Origin: Streptomyces sp. PsTaAH-137
GTDB lineage: Bacteria > Actinomycetota > Actinomycetes > Streptomycetales > Streptomycetaceae
Reading direction: 5' to 3'
DNA length: 64,000 nt
Assembly (NCBI RefSeq): GCF_003259365.1
Contig: NZ_QLLY01000015.1
Location: 1-64,000 of the forward strand
Position numbers and translations under genes: made by a program. The notes under the pieces are model-generated. The model saw only the letters and a program-made list of their open reading frames with translations. It made no database searches and was not told the origin of the DNA. Positions within the stretch are counted from its first letter, which is position 1. Every line of letters starts with the position of its first letter. Positions 34,262 to 42,789 of this stretch are shown here, one piece after another.

Positions 34262-37200
34262 GTGAACCGAAGAAGCGGCGCGCACGGCGCGTCACGGAGG
34301 AAGGCGGCAGCGGCCGCGGCCGTCGCCGCACTGCTCGCCACCGCGCTGCACACCGCCACCTCGGCATCGGCGGCGCCCGCCCCGCCGAAACCCCCGTCCG
34401 ACGCGAAACTGGCCGCCGAGCCCGCCCGCCACGACGCGACGAAGGAGCAGTTCTACTTCGTGCTGCCCGACCGCTTCGCCAACGGCGAGCGCGGCAACGA
34501 CAAGGGCGGACTGACCGGCAGCCGTACGTCCACCGGGTACGACCCCACCGACAAGGGTTTCTACCAGGGCGGCGACCTCAAGGGCCTGACCAAGAAGCTC
34601 GACTACATCAAGGACCTCGGCACCACCGCGATCTGGATGGCGCCGATCTTCAAGAACAAGCCCGTCCAGGGCGAGGGCAAGGACGCCTCGGCCGGCTACC
34701 ACGGCTACTGGATCACCGACTTCACCCGGGTCGACCCGCACTTCGGCACCAACAAGGACCTCGAGACCCTCATCGCCAAGGCCCACGCCAAGGGCATGAA
34801 GGTCTTCTTCGACGTCATCACGAACCACACCGCCGACACCGTCGACTACACGGAGAAGAAGTACAGCTACCGCCCGAAGGGCGCCTTCCCGTACCTCGAC
34901 ACCGAGGGCCGCCCCTTCGACGACAGCCGGGGCATGGCGAAGGTCGACGCCGACGCGTTCCCGTACACGCCGAAGAACACGGGCGAGATGGTCCCGTCCT
35001 GGCTCAACGACCCGACGATGTACCACAACCGCGGCGACTCCACCTGGGAAGGGGAGTCCGCCACGTACGGCGACTTCAACGGCCTGGACGACCTGTGGAC
35101 CGAGCGCCCCGAGGTCGTGAAGGGCATGCGGGACATCTATCAGAAGTGGGTCCACGACTTCGACATCGACGGTTTCCGCATCGACACCGTCAAACACGTC
35201 GACCTGGACTTCTGGACCCAGTGGGCGACGGCCCTCGACGCCTACGCGGCGAAGCAGGGGCGCGACGACTTCTTCATGTTCGGCGAGGTCTACTCCGCCG
35301 ACACCGACGTCACCTCGCCCTACGTGACCCGCGGCCGTCTCGACGCCACCCTCGACTTCCCGTTCCAGGACGCGGCCCGCGCCTACGCCTCCCAGGGCGC
35401 GTCCGCCGACAAGCTCGCGAAGGTCTTCGCCGACGACTACAAGTACGCGACCGACAAGGCGAACGCCTACGAGCAGGTCACGTTCCTCGGCAACCACGAC
35501 ATGGGCCGCATCGGCACCTTCCTGAAGTCCGACAACCCGAAGGCGTCCGACGCCGAACTGCTGCAACGCGACAAACTGGCCAACGAGTTGATGTTCCTCT
35601 CGCGCGGCAACCCCGTCGTCTACTACGGCGACGAGCAGGGCTTCACCGGCGCCGGCGGAGACAAGGACGCCCGCCAGACGATGTTCGGCTCGAAGGTCGA
35701 CGACTACCTCGACGACGACGAGATCGGCACCGACCGCACCCACGCCGACGACGCCTACGACACCACGCACCCGCTGTACACGTCGATCGCCGCACTGTCG
35801 AAGCTGCGCAGGGCCAACCCGGCGCTGACCGACGGCACGCAGAAGGAGCTGTACACCGAGGACTCGGTGTACGCCTTCTCCCGGACGGGCGACGACGACC
35901 GCGAGTACGTCGTCGCGGTCAACAACGCCACCGAGGCGAAGACGGTGTCGCTCCCCGTCGAATCCGCGAAGTTCACTGCCCTGTACGGGAGTTCGGGCAA
36001 GGAGACCGCGCGCGACGGCCGGATCACCGTGACGGTGCCGCCGCTGTCCTCCCTGGTGCTGCGCGCCGAGGGCAGGCTCCCGGTGCCGACGGCGAAGCCC
36101 ACCCTGTCGCTCGCGGCACCGGCCGCCGGTGCCACCGGCACCGTCACGCTCTCCGCCGACCCGGGGAGGACCGCATCGGCCCGCGTGGTGTTCGCCGCGC
36201 AGGTCGGCAATGGCACGTGGCGCACCCTCGGCTCCGTCGACCACGCCCCGTACAAGATCACCCAGTACGTGCCGGAGACGGTGTCCGCCGGAACGGCCCT
36301 GCGGTACAAGGCCGTTGTGGTGGACCGCGCCGGGCGCACCGCGAGCGCCCTCGCCGGCACGACGGCCGGGCAGGCTCCCGCGGCGGAGAAGCCGAGCGCC
36401 GTCGACCGGGACTACGCGGTCGTCCACTACAAGCGCGCGGACGGCGACTACGCGGGCTGGAACCTCAAGTCCGGCGACACGACCGGCGAGTTCGTCGGGC
36501 GCGACGCCTACGGCGCCTTCGCCTGGGTGAAGGTTCCCGACGGTGCCGGGTCGCTCTCGTACACGGTCGAGAAGTCCGGCACCGCCGACGGCGACCGGCG
36601 GACGATCGACCTGGCGCAGACCGGCGAGGTCTGGGTCGAGCAGGGCAAGGAAGGACAGGAGACCGCGCGGCCCGACGGGGTGTACCCGGCTCCCGACAAG
36701 TCCAAGGCGATCATCCACGTGCACCGCGCCGACGGCGACTACGACGGCTGGGGACTGCACACCTGGACCGGCGCGGCCCAGGGGACCGACTGGTCGAAGC
36801 CGCTCCAGCCGACCGGCAAGGACGCCTACGGCGTGACCTTCGAGGTGCCTCTCGCCGACGGCGCGACCTCGCTCAGCTACATCTTCCACAAGGGCGACGA
36901 GAAGGACATCCCCACCGACCGCTCCCTGGACCTGGCCACGTACGGCCACGAGGTGTGGCTGAACGCCGGCGACAGCGACTACCTGCTGCCGTCGGTGGGA
37001 TCCGCACCCGATCCGGACCTCACCAAGGCCGAGGCGCAGTGGATCGACGCGAACACCGTGGTCGTCCCCGGCTCCGTCGACGCCAAGGCGGCCGCGTCCA
37101 GCCAGCTCGTGTACGCGCGCAACGGCGGCATCACCGTCGAGGACGGTGCGCTCAGCAGCGAGGGCCGCTGGCTCCGCCTGACACCGGCCACCCTGACGGA

Positions 37201-39595
37201 CGCTCAGAAGACCGCGTACCCGCACCTGAAGGAGTACACGGCGTTCACCGTCGACCCGCGCGACCGGGACCGGGTGCGCCAGGCCCTCGACGGGCAGATC
37301 GTGTTCACCCAGCGCATCGCGAACGGCGCTCTCGTCGCCGCGACCGGCGTGCAGACCCAGGGCATTCTCGACGACCTGTACGGAGACAAGGCCGAACAGG
37401 CATCGCTGGGACCGGTGTTCAAGAGCGGCAAGGTCACCCTGTCCGTATGGGCACCGACCGCGCACGGCGTCACCCTCGAACTCGGCGGCAAGAAGCTCCC
37501 CATGCGGCGCGACGACGCCACCGGCGTCTGGTCCGCCACCGGCTCGGCGGCGTCCTGGAAGGGCAAGGAGTACCGGTACGCCGTGACGGTGTGGGCGCCC
37601 GGCGCCCAGAAGATCGTCACCAACGAGGTCACCGACCCCTACTCGGTCGCCCTGACCACCGACTCCGAGCGCAGCCTCGTCGTCGACCTCGACGACACGT
37701 CCCTCGCCCCCAAGGGCTGGTCGACCCTGACCAAGCCCAAGGCCGTCGCCATGAAGGACGCCCAGATCCAGGAACTCCACATCCGTGACTTCTCCGTCGA
37801 GGACAAGACCGCGGCCAAGGACCACCGCGGCACCTATCTGGCCTTCACCGACAAGAACAGCGACGGCTCGAAGCACCTGAGGAAACTGGCGGCATCAGGA
37901 ACGTCGTACGTGCACCTGCTGCCCGCCTTCGACATCGCCACCGTCCCCGAGAAGAAGTCCGGACAGGCCACGCCCGACTGCGATCTGCCCTCCTACGCGG
38001 CCGACAGCGAGCGGCAGCAGGAATGCGTGGGGAAGACCGCCGCCAAGGACGCGTACAACTGGGGATACGACCCCTACCACTACACGGTCCCCGAGGGCTC
38101 CTACGCCACCGACCCCGACGGCACCGCCCGCACCGTGCAGTTCCGGCAGATGGTCAAGTCCCTCAACGACGACGGCCTGCGCGTCGTCATGGACGTCGTC
38201 TACAACCACACGGCCGGCAGCGGCCAGAGCAAGACCTCCGTCCTCGACAAGATCGTGCCCGGCTACTACCAGCGGCTCCTGGCCGACGGCTCCGTCGCCA
38301 ACTCCACCTGCTGCTCCAACACGGCACCCGAGAACACGATGATGGGCAAGCTCGTCGTCGACTCCGTCGTCACCTGGGCCAAGGAGTACAAGGTCGACGG
38401 CTTCCGCTTCGACCTGATGGGCCACCACCCCAAGGCCAACATCCTGGCCGTCCGCAAGGCCCTCGACGCGCTCACCCCGAAGAAGGACGGCGTCGACGGC
38501 AAGAAGATCATCCTCTACGGGGAGGGCTGGAACTTCGGCGAGGTCGCCGACGACGCCCGCTTCGTGCAGGCCACGCAGAAGAACATGGCGGGCACCGGCA
38601 TCGCCACCTTCAACGACCGCTCCCGCGACGCCCTGCGCGGCGGCTCCCCGTTCGACGAGGACCCCGGCGTCCAGGGCTTCGCCACCGGCCTCTACACCGA
38701 CCCCAACTCCAGCAAGGCGAACGGCACCACGGCCGAGCAGAAGGCCCGCCTCCTGCACTACCAGGACCTCATCAAGGTCGGCCTGTCCGGGAACCTCGCC
38801 GACTACGAGTTCACCGACACCGACGGGAAGAAGGTGAAGGGGTCCGGCGTCGACTACAACGGCGCGGCCGCCGGCTACGCGGACGCTCCCGGCGACGCCC
38901 TCTCCTACGCGGACGCCCACGACAACGAATCGCTCTACGACGCCCTCACCTACAAGCTGCCCGCGTCGACGAGCACCGCCGACCGCTCCCGTATGCAGGT
39001 CCTCGCCATGGCGACGGCCGCGCTCGCGCAGGGCCCGGCGCTCTCCCAGGCCGGGACCGACCTGCTGCGCTCCAAGTCCCTCGACCGCAACTCGTTCGAC
39101 AGCGGTGACTGGTTCAACGCGATCCACTGGGACTGCCGGGCCGGGAACGGCTTCGGGCGCGGACTGCCCATGGCGGCCGACAACGAGTCCAAGTGGCCGT
39201 ACGCGAAACCGCTGTTGACGTCCGTTGCGGTACCCGACTGCGCGGCGATCAACGGGACATCGGCCGCGTACCAGGACCTGCTGAAGATCCGCACGGACGA
39301 GTCCGCCTTCCATCTGTCCACCGCGGGACAGGTCCAGAAGGAGCTCTCCTTCCCGCTCTCCGGCAAGGACGAGACCCCCGGCGTCATCACCGCCCGCCTC
39401 GGCGACCTCGTGATCGTGTTCAACGCGACCCCGAAGACGCAGCGGCAGACGGTGAGGGACCTCGCGGGGACGGGCTACCGCCTCCACCCGACGCAGGCGG
39501 GCGGCTCCGATGCCGTCGTCAAGTCCGCCGCGTACGAGAAGAGTTCGGGCACCTTCGACGTGCCCGCCCGCACGGTCGCGGTGTTCACCCGCTGA
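34262..39595 (+). CDS. Secreted two-module GH13 enzyme: alpha-amylase plus pullulanase
   Basis: A 1777-residue exported protein from a GTG with AGAAGGG about nine bases upstream. The signal peptide spans about residues 1-38. Module 1 (about 50-600) is an alpha-amylase with DGFRIDTVKH (nucleophile near residue 306), MFGEVYSADT (Glu near 341) and LGNHDMGRIG (Asp near 411). Two CBM41-type starch-binding domains follow from about residues 716 and 814, with RADGDYAGW and RADGDYDGW. Module 2 is a pullulanase: CBM48 from about 1048, the diagnostic YNWGYDP near 1265, DGFRFDLMGHH (about 1382), YGEGWNFG (about 1420) and DAHDNESLYD (about 1553). It should cut both alpha-1,4 and alpha-1,6 bonds. Both active sites look complete. 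Confidence 0.92.
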   Translation: MNRRSGAHGASRRKAAAAAAVAALLATALHTATSASAAPAPPKPPSDAKLAAEPARHDATKEQFYFVLPDRFANGERGNDKGGLTGSRTSTGYDPTDKGFYQGGDLKGLTKKLDYIKDLGTTAIWMAPIFKNKPVQGEGKDASAGYHGYWITDFTRVDPHFGTNKDLETLIAKAHAKGMKVFFDVITNHTADTVDYTEKKYSYRPKGAFPYLDTEGRPFDDSRGMAKVDADAFPYTPKNTGEMVPSWLNDPTMYHNRGDSTWEGESATYGDFNGLDDLWTERPEVVKGMRDIYQKWVHDFDIDGFRIDTVKHVDLDFWTQWATALDAYAAKQGRDDFFMFGEVYSADTDVTSPYVTRGRLDATLDFPFQDAARAYASQGASADKLAKVFADDYKYATDKANAYEQVTFLGNHDMGRIGTFLKSDNPKASDAELLQRDKLANELMFLSRGNPVVYYGDEQGFTGAGGDKDARQTMFGSKVDDYLDDDEIGTDRTHADDAYDTTHPLYTSIAALSKLRRANPALTDGTQKELYTEDSVYAFSRTGDDDREYVVAVNNATEAKTVSLPVESAKFTALYGSSGKETARDGRITVTVPPLSSLVLRAEGRLPVPTAKPTLSLAAPAAGATGTVTLSADPGRTASARVVFAAQVGNGTWRTLGSVDHAPYKITQYVPETVSAGTALRYKAVVVDRAGRTASALAGTTAGQAPAAEKPSAVDRDYAVVHYKRADGDYAGWNLKSGDTTGEFVGRDAYGAFAWVKVPDGAGSLSYTVEKSGTADGDRRTIDLAQTGEVWVEQGKEGQETARPDGVYPAPDKSKAIIHVHRADGDYDGWGLHTWTGAAQGTDWSKPLQPTGKDAYGVTFEVPLADGATSLSYIFHKGDEKDIPTDRSLDLATYGHEVWLNAGDSDYLLPSVGSAPDPDLTKAEAQWIDANTVVVPGSVDAKAAASSQLVYARNGGITVEDGALSSEGRWLRLTPATLTDAQKTAYPHLKEYTAFTVDPRDRDRVRQALDGQIVFTQRIANGALVAATGVQTQGILDDLYGDKAEQASLGPVFKSGKVTLSVWAPTAHGVTLELGGKKLPMRRDDATGVWSATGSAASWKGKEYRYAVTVWAPGAQKIVTNEVTDPYSVALTTDSERSLVVDLDDTSLAPKGWSTLTKPKAVAMKDAQIQELHIRDFSVEDKTAAKDHRGTYLAFTDKNSDGSKHLRKLAASGTSYVHLLPAFDIATVPEKKSGQATPDCDLPSYAADSERQQECVGKTAAKDAYNWGYDPYHYTVPEGSYATDPDGTARTVQFRQMVKSLNDDGLRVVMDVVYNHTAGSGQSKTSVLDKIVPGYYQRLLADGSVANSTCCSNTAPENTMMGKLVVDSVVTWAKEYKVDGFRFDLMGHHPKANILAVRKALDALTPKKDGVDGKKIILYGEGWNFGEVADDARFVQATQKNMAGTGIATFNDRSRDALRGGSPFDEDPGVQGFATGLYTDPNSSKANGTTAEQKARLLHYQDLIKVGLSGNLADYEFTDTDGKKVKGSGVDYNGAAAGYADAPGDALSYADAHDNESLYDALTYKLPASTSTADRSRMQVLAMATAALAQGPALSQAGTDLLRSKSLDRNSFDSGDWFNAIHWDCRAGNGFGRGLPMAADNESKWPYAKPLLTSVAVPDCAAINGTSAAYQDLLKIRTDESAFHLSTAGQVQKELSFPLSGKDETPGVITARLGDLVIVFNATPKTQRQTVRDLAGTGYRLHPTQAGGSDAVVKSAAYEKSSGTFDVPARTVAVFTR

Positions 39596-39602
39596 CCCGC
39601 AC

Positions 39603-39641
39603 CCGGTCGTTCCCCGCGTGGCGCGCGCGGGGAACGACCGG
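39603..39641 (+). terminator. Hairpin terminator after the pullulanase gene
   Basis: A perfect 16-bp stem (39603-39618 with 39626-39641) and a 7-nt loop begin eight bases after the stop. Confidence 0.8.
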
Positions 39642-39680
39642 ACCCGGCCGCAGTGTCGCGGCCCCGACCAAGGAGTTGTC

Positions 39681-42600
39681 ATGCACCTTTCTGAACGGCG
39701 GCGTGCGCGCCACAGACACCGCCACGACCCCGCGCGTCTCGTCCTCGCGCTGATCGCCGCGATGGTGGCCACCCTGCTGCCCGGCCTGCCGCTCACGGGC
39801 GCCACGGCACATGCCGCCGAGGCGAACACGGCCACCGTGTACTACGCGACGGCCACCGCCAACTGGTCGACGTACAAGCTGCATTGGGCGCCCACCGGCG
39901 GCAGCTGGACCACCGTGCCGGGCGTCACCATGGAGGCCGCCTGCACCGGCTGGGTGAAGAAGACCGTCGACCTCGGCAGCGCCACGTCCTGGCAGGCCAC
40001 CTTCAACGACGGCAACGGCACCTGGGACAACAACGGCGGGAAGAACTACCAGCTCGGCACCGGCCTGATCACCGTCCAGGGCGGCACCGTCGCCCACAGC
40101 GACCCGTGCGCGGACACGGCACCTGCCGACGGCACGTCCGCCACCGTCTACTACGACACGACCACCACCAACTGGTCCGTCACCAATCTGCACTGGGCGC
40201 CCACGGGCGGCAGCTGGACCACGGTCCCGGGCATTGGCATGGAGGCCGCCTGCACGGGCTGGGTGAAACGGACCGTCGATCTCGGCACCGCCACGTCCTG
40301 GCAGGCCACCTTCAACAACGGCAACGGCACCTGGGACAACAACAACGGCGCCAACTACCAACTCGGGGCCGGGCTCAACACCGTCAAGGGCGGGACCGTC
40401 ACCAAGAGCGCCAAGGACCCGTGCGCGGCCACCGCCCCCGACACCACCGCCCCCTCCGCACCGGGAAAGGTGACCGCGACCGCGTCCGGCACCTCCATCG
40501 TGCTCACCTGGGACGCGGCGAGCGACGACACGGGCGTGACCGGCTATCAGATCACCCGCACCGGCGGGACGAAGGGCACCTCCGTCATCTCCGCCACGTC
40601 AACCGTGTACTCCGACACGGGACTTGAGGAGAAGACCGCGTACGCCTACACGGTCAAGGCGCTGGACGCGGCGGGCAACACCTCGGCCGCGAGCGCCGAG
40701 GCGAAGGCCACCACCGGTGAGAAGGCGGCGCAGACCACCGGCACCCCGCTCGGCGGCGACCCCCGCAAGGACCCGATCTACTTCGTGCTCACCGCCCGCT
40801 TCTACGACGGCGACAGTACGAACAACCGTGGCGGCAGCCAGCACGTGAAGACCGGCAACGCGGCGGGCGGCGACCCCATGTTCCGCGGCGACTTCAAGGG
40901 ACTCGTGCAGAAGCTCGACTACGTCAAGGGTCTCGGCTTCTCGGCGATCTGGATCACCCCGGTCGTCCTCAACCGCTCCGACTACGACTACCACGGCTAC
41001 CACGGATACGACTTCTACAAGGTCGACCCGCGCCTCGAATCCGCCGGCGCCTCCTACCAGGACCTCATCGACGCCGCCCACGCCAAGGGCATGAAGATCT
41101 ACCAGGACGTCGTCTACAACCACTCGTCGCGCTGGGGCGCCAAGGGCCTGTTCACCCCGACCGTGTACGGCGTCCGCGACAGCCAGTGGAGCTGGTACTA
41201 CGACGAGAAGCAGGACGGCTTCGAGTACGACGGTCTCACCGTGGAGCCCGTCTCCGGCAAGTCCTACTACAACGGCGACCTGTGGTCGACGGCCGAACCG
41301 TCCGGCAACACGTGTCTCAACTGGGGCAGGGCCACCGGAGCCAAGAGCCCCGAGGGCTACACGATCTACAACTGCCAGTGGCCGAGCCCCACGTCGGGCA
41401 TGTTCCCGAAGTCGCTCTACCACACCTGCTGGCTCGGCAACTGGGAGGGCGAGGACTCCCGCTCCTGCTGGCTGCACGAGGACCTCGCCGACTTCAACAC
41501 CGAGAACACCCAGGTGCAGAACTACCTGATCGGCGCCTACGACAAGTACATCGACATGGGCGTCGACGGCTTCCGCGTCGACACCGCCGTCCACATCCCG
41601 CGCGTCACCTGGAACCGCCGCTTCCTGCCCGCCATCCAGGAACGCGTGACGCAGCAGTTCGGCGCCCGGAAGGCACAGGACTTCTTCGTCTTCGGCGAGG
41701 TCGGAGCCTTCGTCAACGACAAGTGGAACCGCGGCTCGGCGAACCACTCCGCGCAGTTCTTCACCTGGAAGGAGCGCAAGGAGTACTCCGCCGACGACGA
41801 GAAGGCGTCCCTCGAACAGTACGACTACGAGGAGCAGCTGGGCACCGGCAACCAGCCGACGTCCACCAACGCCTTCCTCGACGGGAACAGCTACCACGCC
41901 CCCGACCACAGCAGGTTCTCCGGCATGAACATCATCGACATGCGCATGCACATGAACTTCGGCGACGCCTCCAACGCCTACAACAACGGCAAGGACTCCG
42001 ACGACTCCACCAACGACGCCACGTACAACGTCGTCTACGTCGACAGTCACGACTACGGGCCGAACAAGAGCGCCGAACGCTACGCGGGCGGCACCGACGC
42101 CTGGGCCGAGAACATGTCGCTGATGTGGACGTTCCGCGGCATCCCGACGCTGTACTACGGCTCGGAGATCGAGTTCCAGAAGGGCAAGAAGATCGACTGC
42201 GGCACGACCTGCCCCCTGGCGGACACCGGCCGCGCCTACTACGGCGACAAGATCGAGGGCAGCGTCACCGCCTCCGACTTCGGTACGGTCTCCAGCGCGT
42301 CCGGGGCCGTCGCCGCGACCCTCGACCAGCCCCTGGTCAAGCACCTCCAGCGGCTCAACCGGATCCGCCGCGCGGTCCCCGCCATCCAGATGGGCCAGTA
42401 CTCGACCGCCGACATCTCCGGGAACATGGCGTTCAAGCGCCGCTACACCGACCCGGCGACCGGCGTGGACAGCTTCGCGCTCGTCACCGTCACCGACGGC
42501 GCGACGTACAGGAACATCCCGAACGGCACCTACAAGGACGCCGTCACCGGCGACGTGCGCACCGTCACCGACGGCACCCTGACCACGGCGGCCCCCGGCA

Positions 42601-42689
42601 AGGGCAACCTGCGGGTCTACGTCCTCGACCTGGCCGGCAAGAACGCCGCGCCCGGCAAGGTAGGGGCGGCGGGTCCGTACCTGAAGTAG
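39681..42689 (+). CDS. Secreted GH13 alpha-amylase-family enzyme with tandem CBM25 and FN3
   Basis: A 1002-residue exported enzyme from ATG 39681, five bases after AAGGAG. A signal peptide ends at AHAAEA near residue 49. Two CBM25-type starch-binding units start at residues 51 and 154; each holds LHWAPTGGSWTTVPG and the WQATFNxGNGTWDNN core. A fibronectin type III domain follows at about 255-345 (APGKVTATASGTSIVLTWDA). The GH13 domain has MKIYQDVVYNHSS, GVDGFRVDTAVH (nucleophile near 632), VFGEVGAF (Glu near 671) and VDSHDYGPN (Asp near 789). Endo-acting starch hydrolysis is expected. Absence of a MalR-like site just upstream suggests a separate control or read-through. Confidence 0.9.
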   Translation: MHLSERRRARHRHRHDPARLVLALIAAMVATLLPGLPLTGATAHAAEANTATVYYATATANWSTYKLHWAPTGGSWTTVPGVTMEAACTGWVKKTVDLGSATSWQATFNDGNGTWDNNGGKNYQLGTGLITVQGGTVAHSDPCADTAPADGTSATVYYDTTTTNWSVTNLHWAPTGGSWTTVPGIGMEAACTGWVKRTVDLGTATSWQATFNNGNGTWDNNNGANYQLGAGLNTVKGGTVTKSAKDPCAATAPDTTAPSAPGKVTATASGTSIVLTWDAASDDTGVTGYQITRTGGTKGTSVISATSTVYSDTGLEEKTAYAYTVKALDAAGNTSAASAEAKATTGEKAAQTTGTPLGGDPRKDPIYFVLTARFYDGDSTNNRGGSQHVKTGNAAGGDPMFRGDFKGLVQKLDYVKGLGFSAIWITPVVLNRSDYDYHGYHGYDFYKVDPRLESAGASYQDLIDAAHAKGMKIYQDVVYNHSSRWGAKGLFTPTVYGVRDSQWSWYYDEKQDGFEYDGLTVEPVSGKSYYNGDLWSTAEPSGNTCLNWGRATGAKSPEGYTIYNCQWPSPTSGMFPKSLYHTCWLGNWEGEDSRSCWLHEDLADFNTENTQVQNYLIGAYDKYIDMGVDGFRVDTAVHIPRVTWNRRFLPAIQERVTQQFGARKAQDFFVFGEVGAFVNDKWNRGSANHSAQFFTWKERKEYSADDEKASLEQYDYEEQLGTGNQPTSTNAFLDGNSYHAPDHSRFSGMNIIDMRMHMNFGDASNAYNNGKDSDDSTNDATYNVVYVDSHDYGPNKSAERYAGGTDAWAENMSLMWTFRGIPTLYYGSEIEFQKGKKIDCGTTCPLADTGRAYYGDKIEGSVTASDFGTVSSASGAVAATLDQPLVKHLQRLNRIRRAVPAIQMGQYSTADISGNMAFKRRYTDPATGVDSFALVTVTDGATYRNIPNGTYKDAVTGDVRTVTDGTLTTAAPGKGNLRVYVLDLAGKNAAPGKVGAAGPYLK
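39831..40430 (+). repeat. Tandem duplication encoding the two CBM25 modules
   Basis: The unit starting at 39831 recurs at 40140, an offset of 309 bases (103 codons). Long stretches are identical at DNA level, for example around GCGCCCAC-GGCGGCAGCTGG and TCCTGGCAGGCCACCTTCAA, which points to a recent or homogenised duplication. Confidence 0.8.
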
Positions 42690-42694
42690 CCCGA

Positions 42695-42725
42695 CCGGCG
42701 CGGGAAGCGGCCCTTCCCGCGCCGG
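42695..42725 (+). terminator. Hairpin terminator closing the amylolytic locus
   Basis: A perfect 13-bp stem (42695-42707 with 42713-42725) with a 5-nt loop starts five bases after the stop. Confidence 0.8.
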
Positions 42726-42789
42726 AGCCGCCCGATCCGCCGCCCACGCCTTCTGTGACTGACGTCAACTGCTGTACTAGCGTGGGCGG

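Noticed and set aside
34292..37876. A 1194-codon open frame on the minus strand opposite the pullulanase gene
   Set aside because: It is the complement-frame shadow of a highly biased GC-rich gene; it encodes low-complexity Val/Gly/Arg-rich sequence without motifs, and the plus strand has clear GH13 and CBM motifs.
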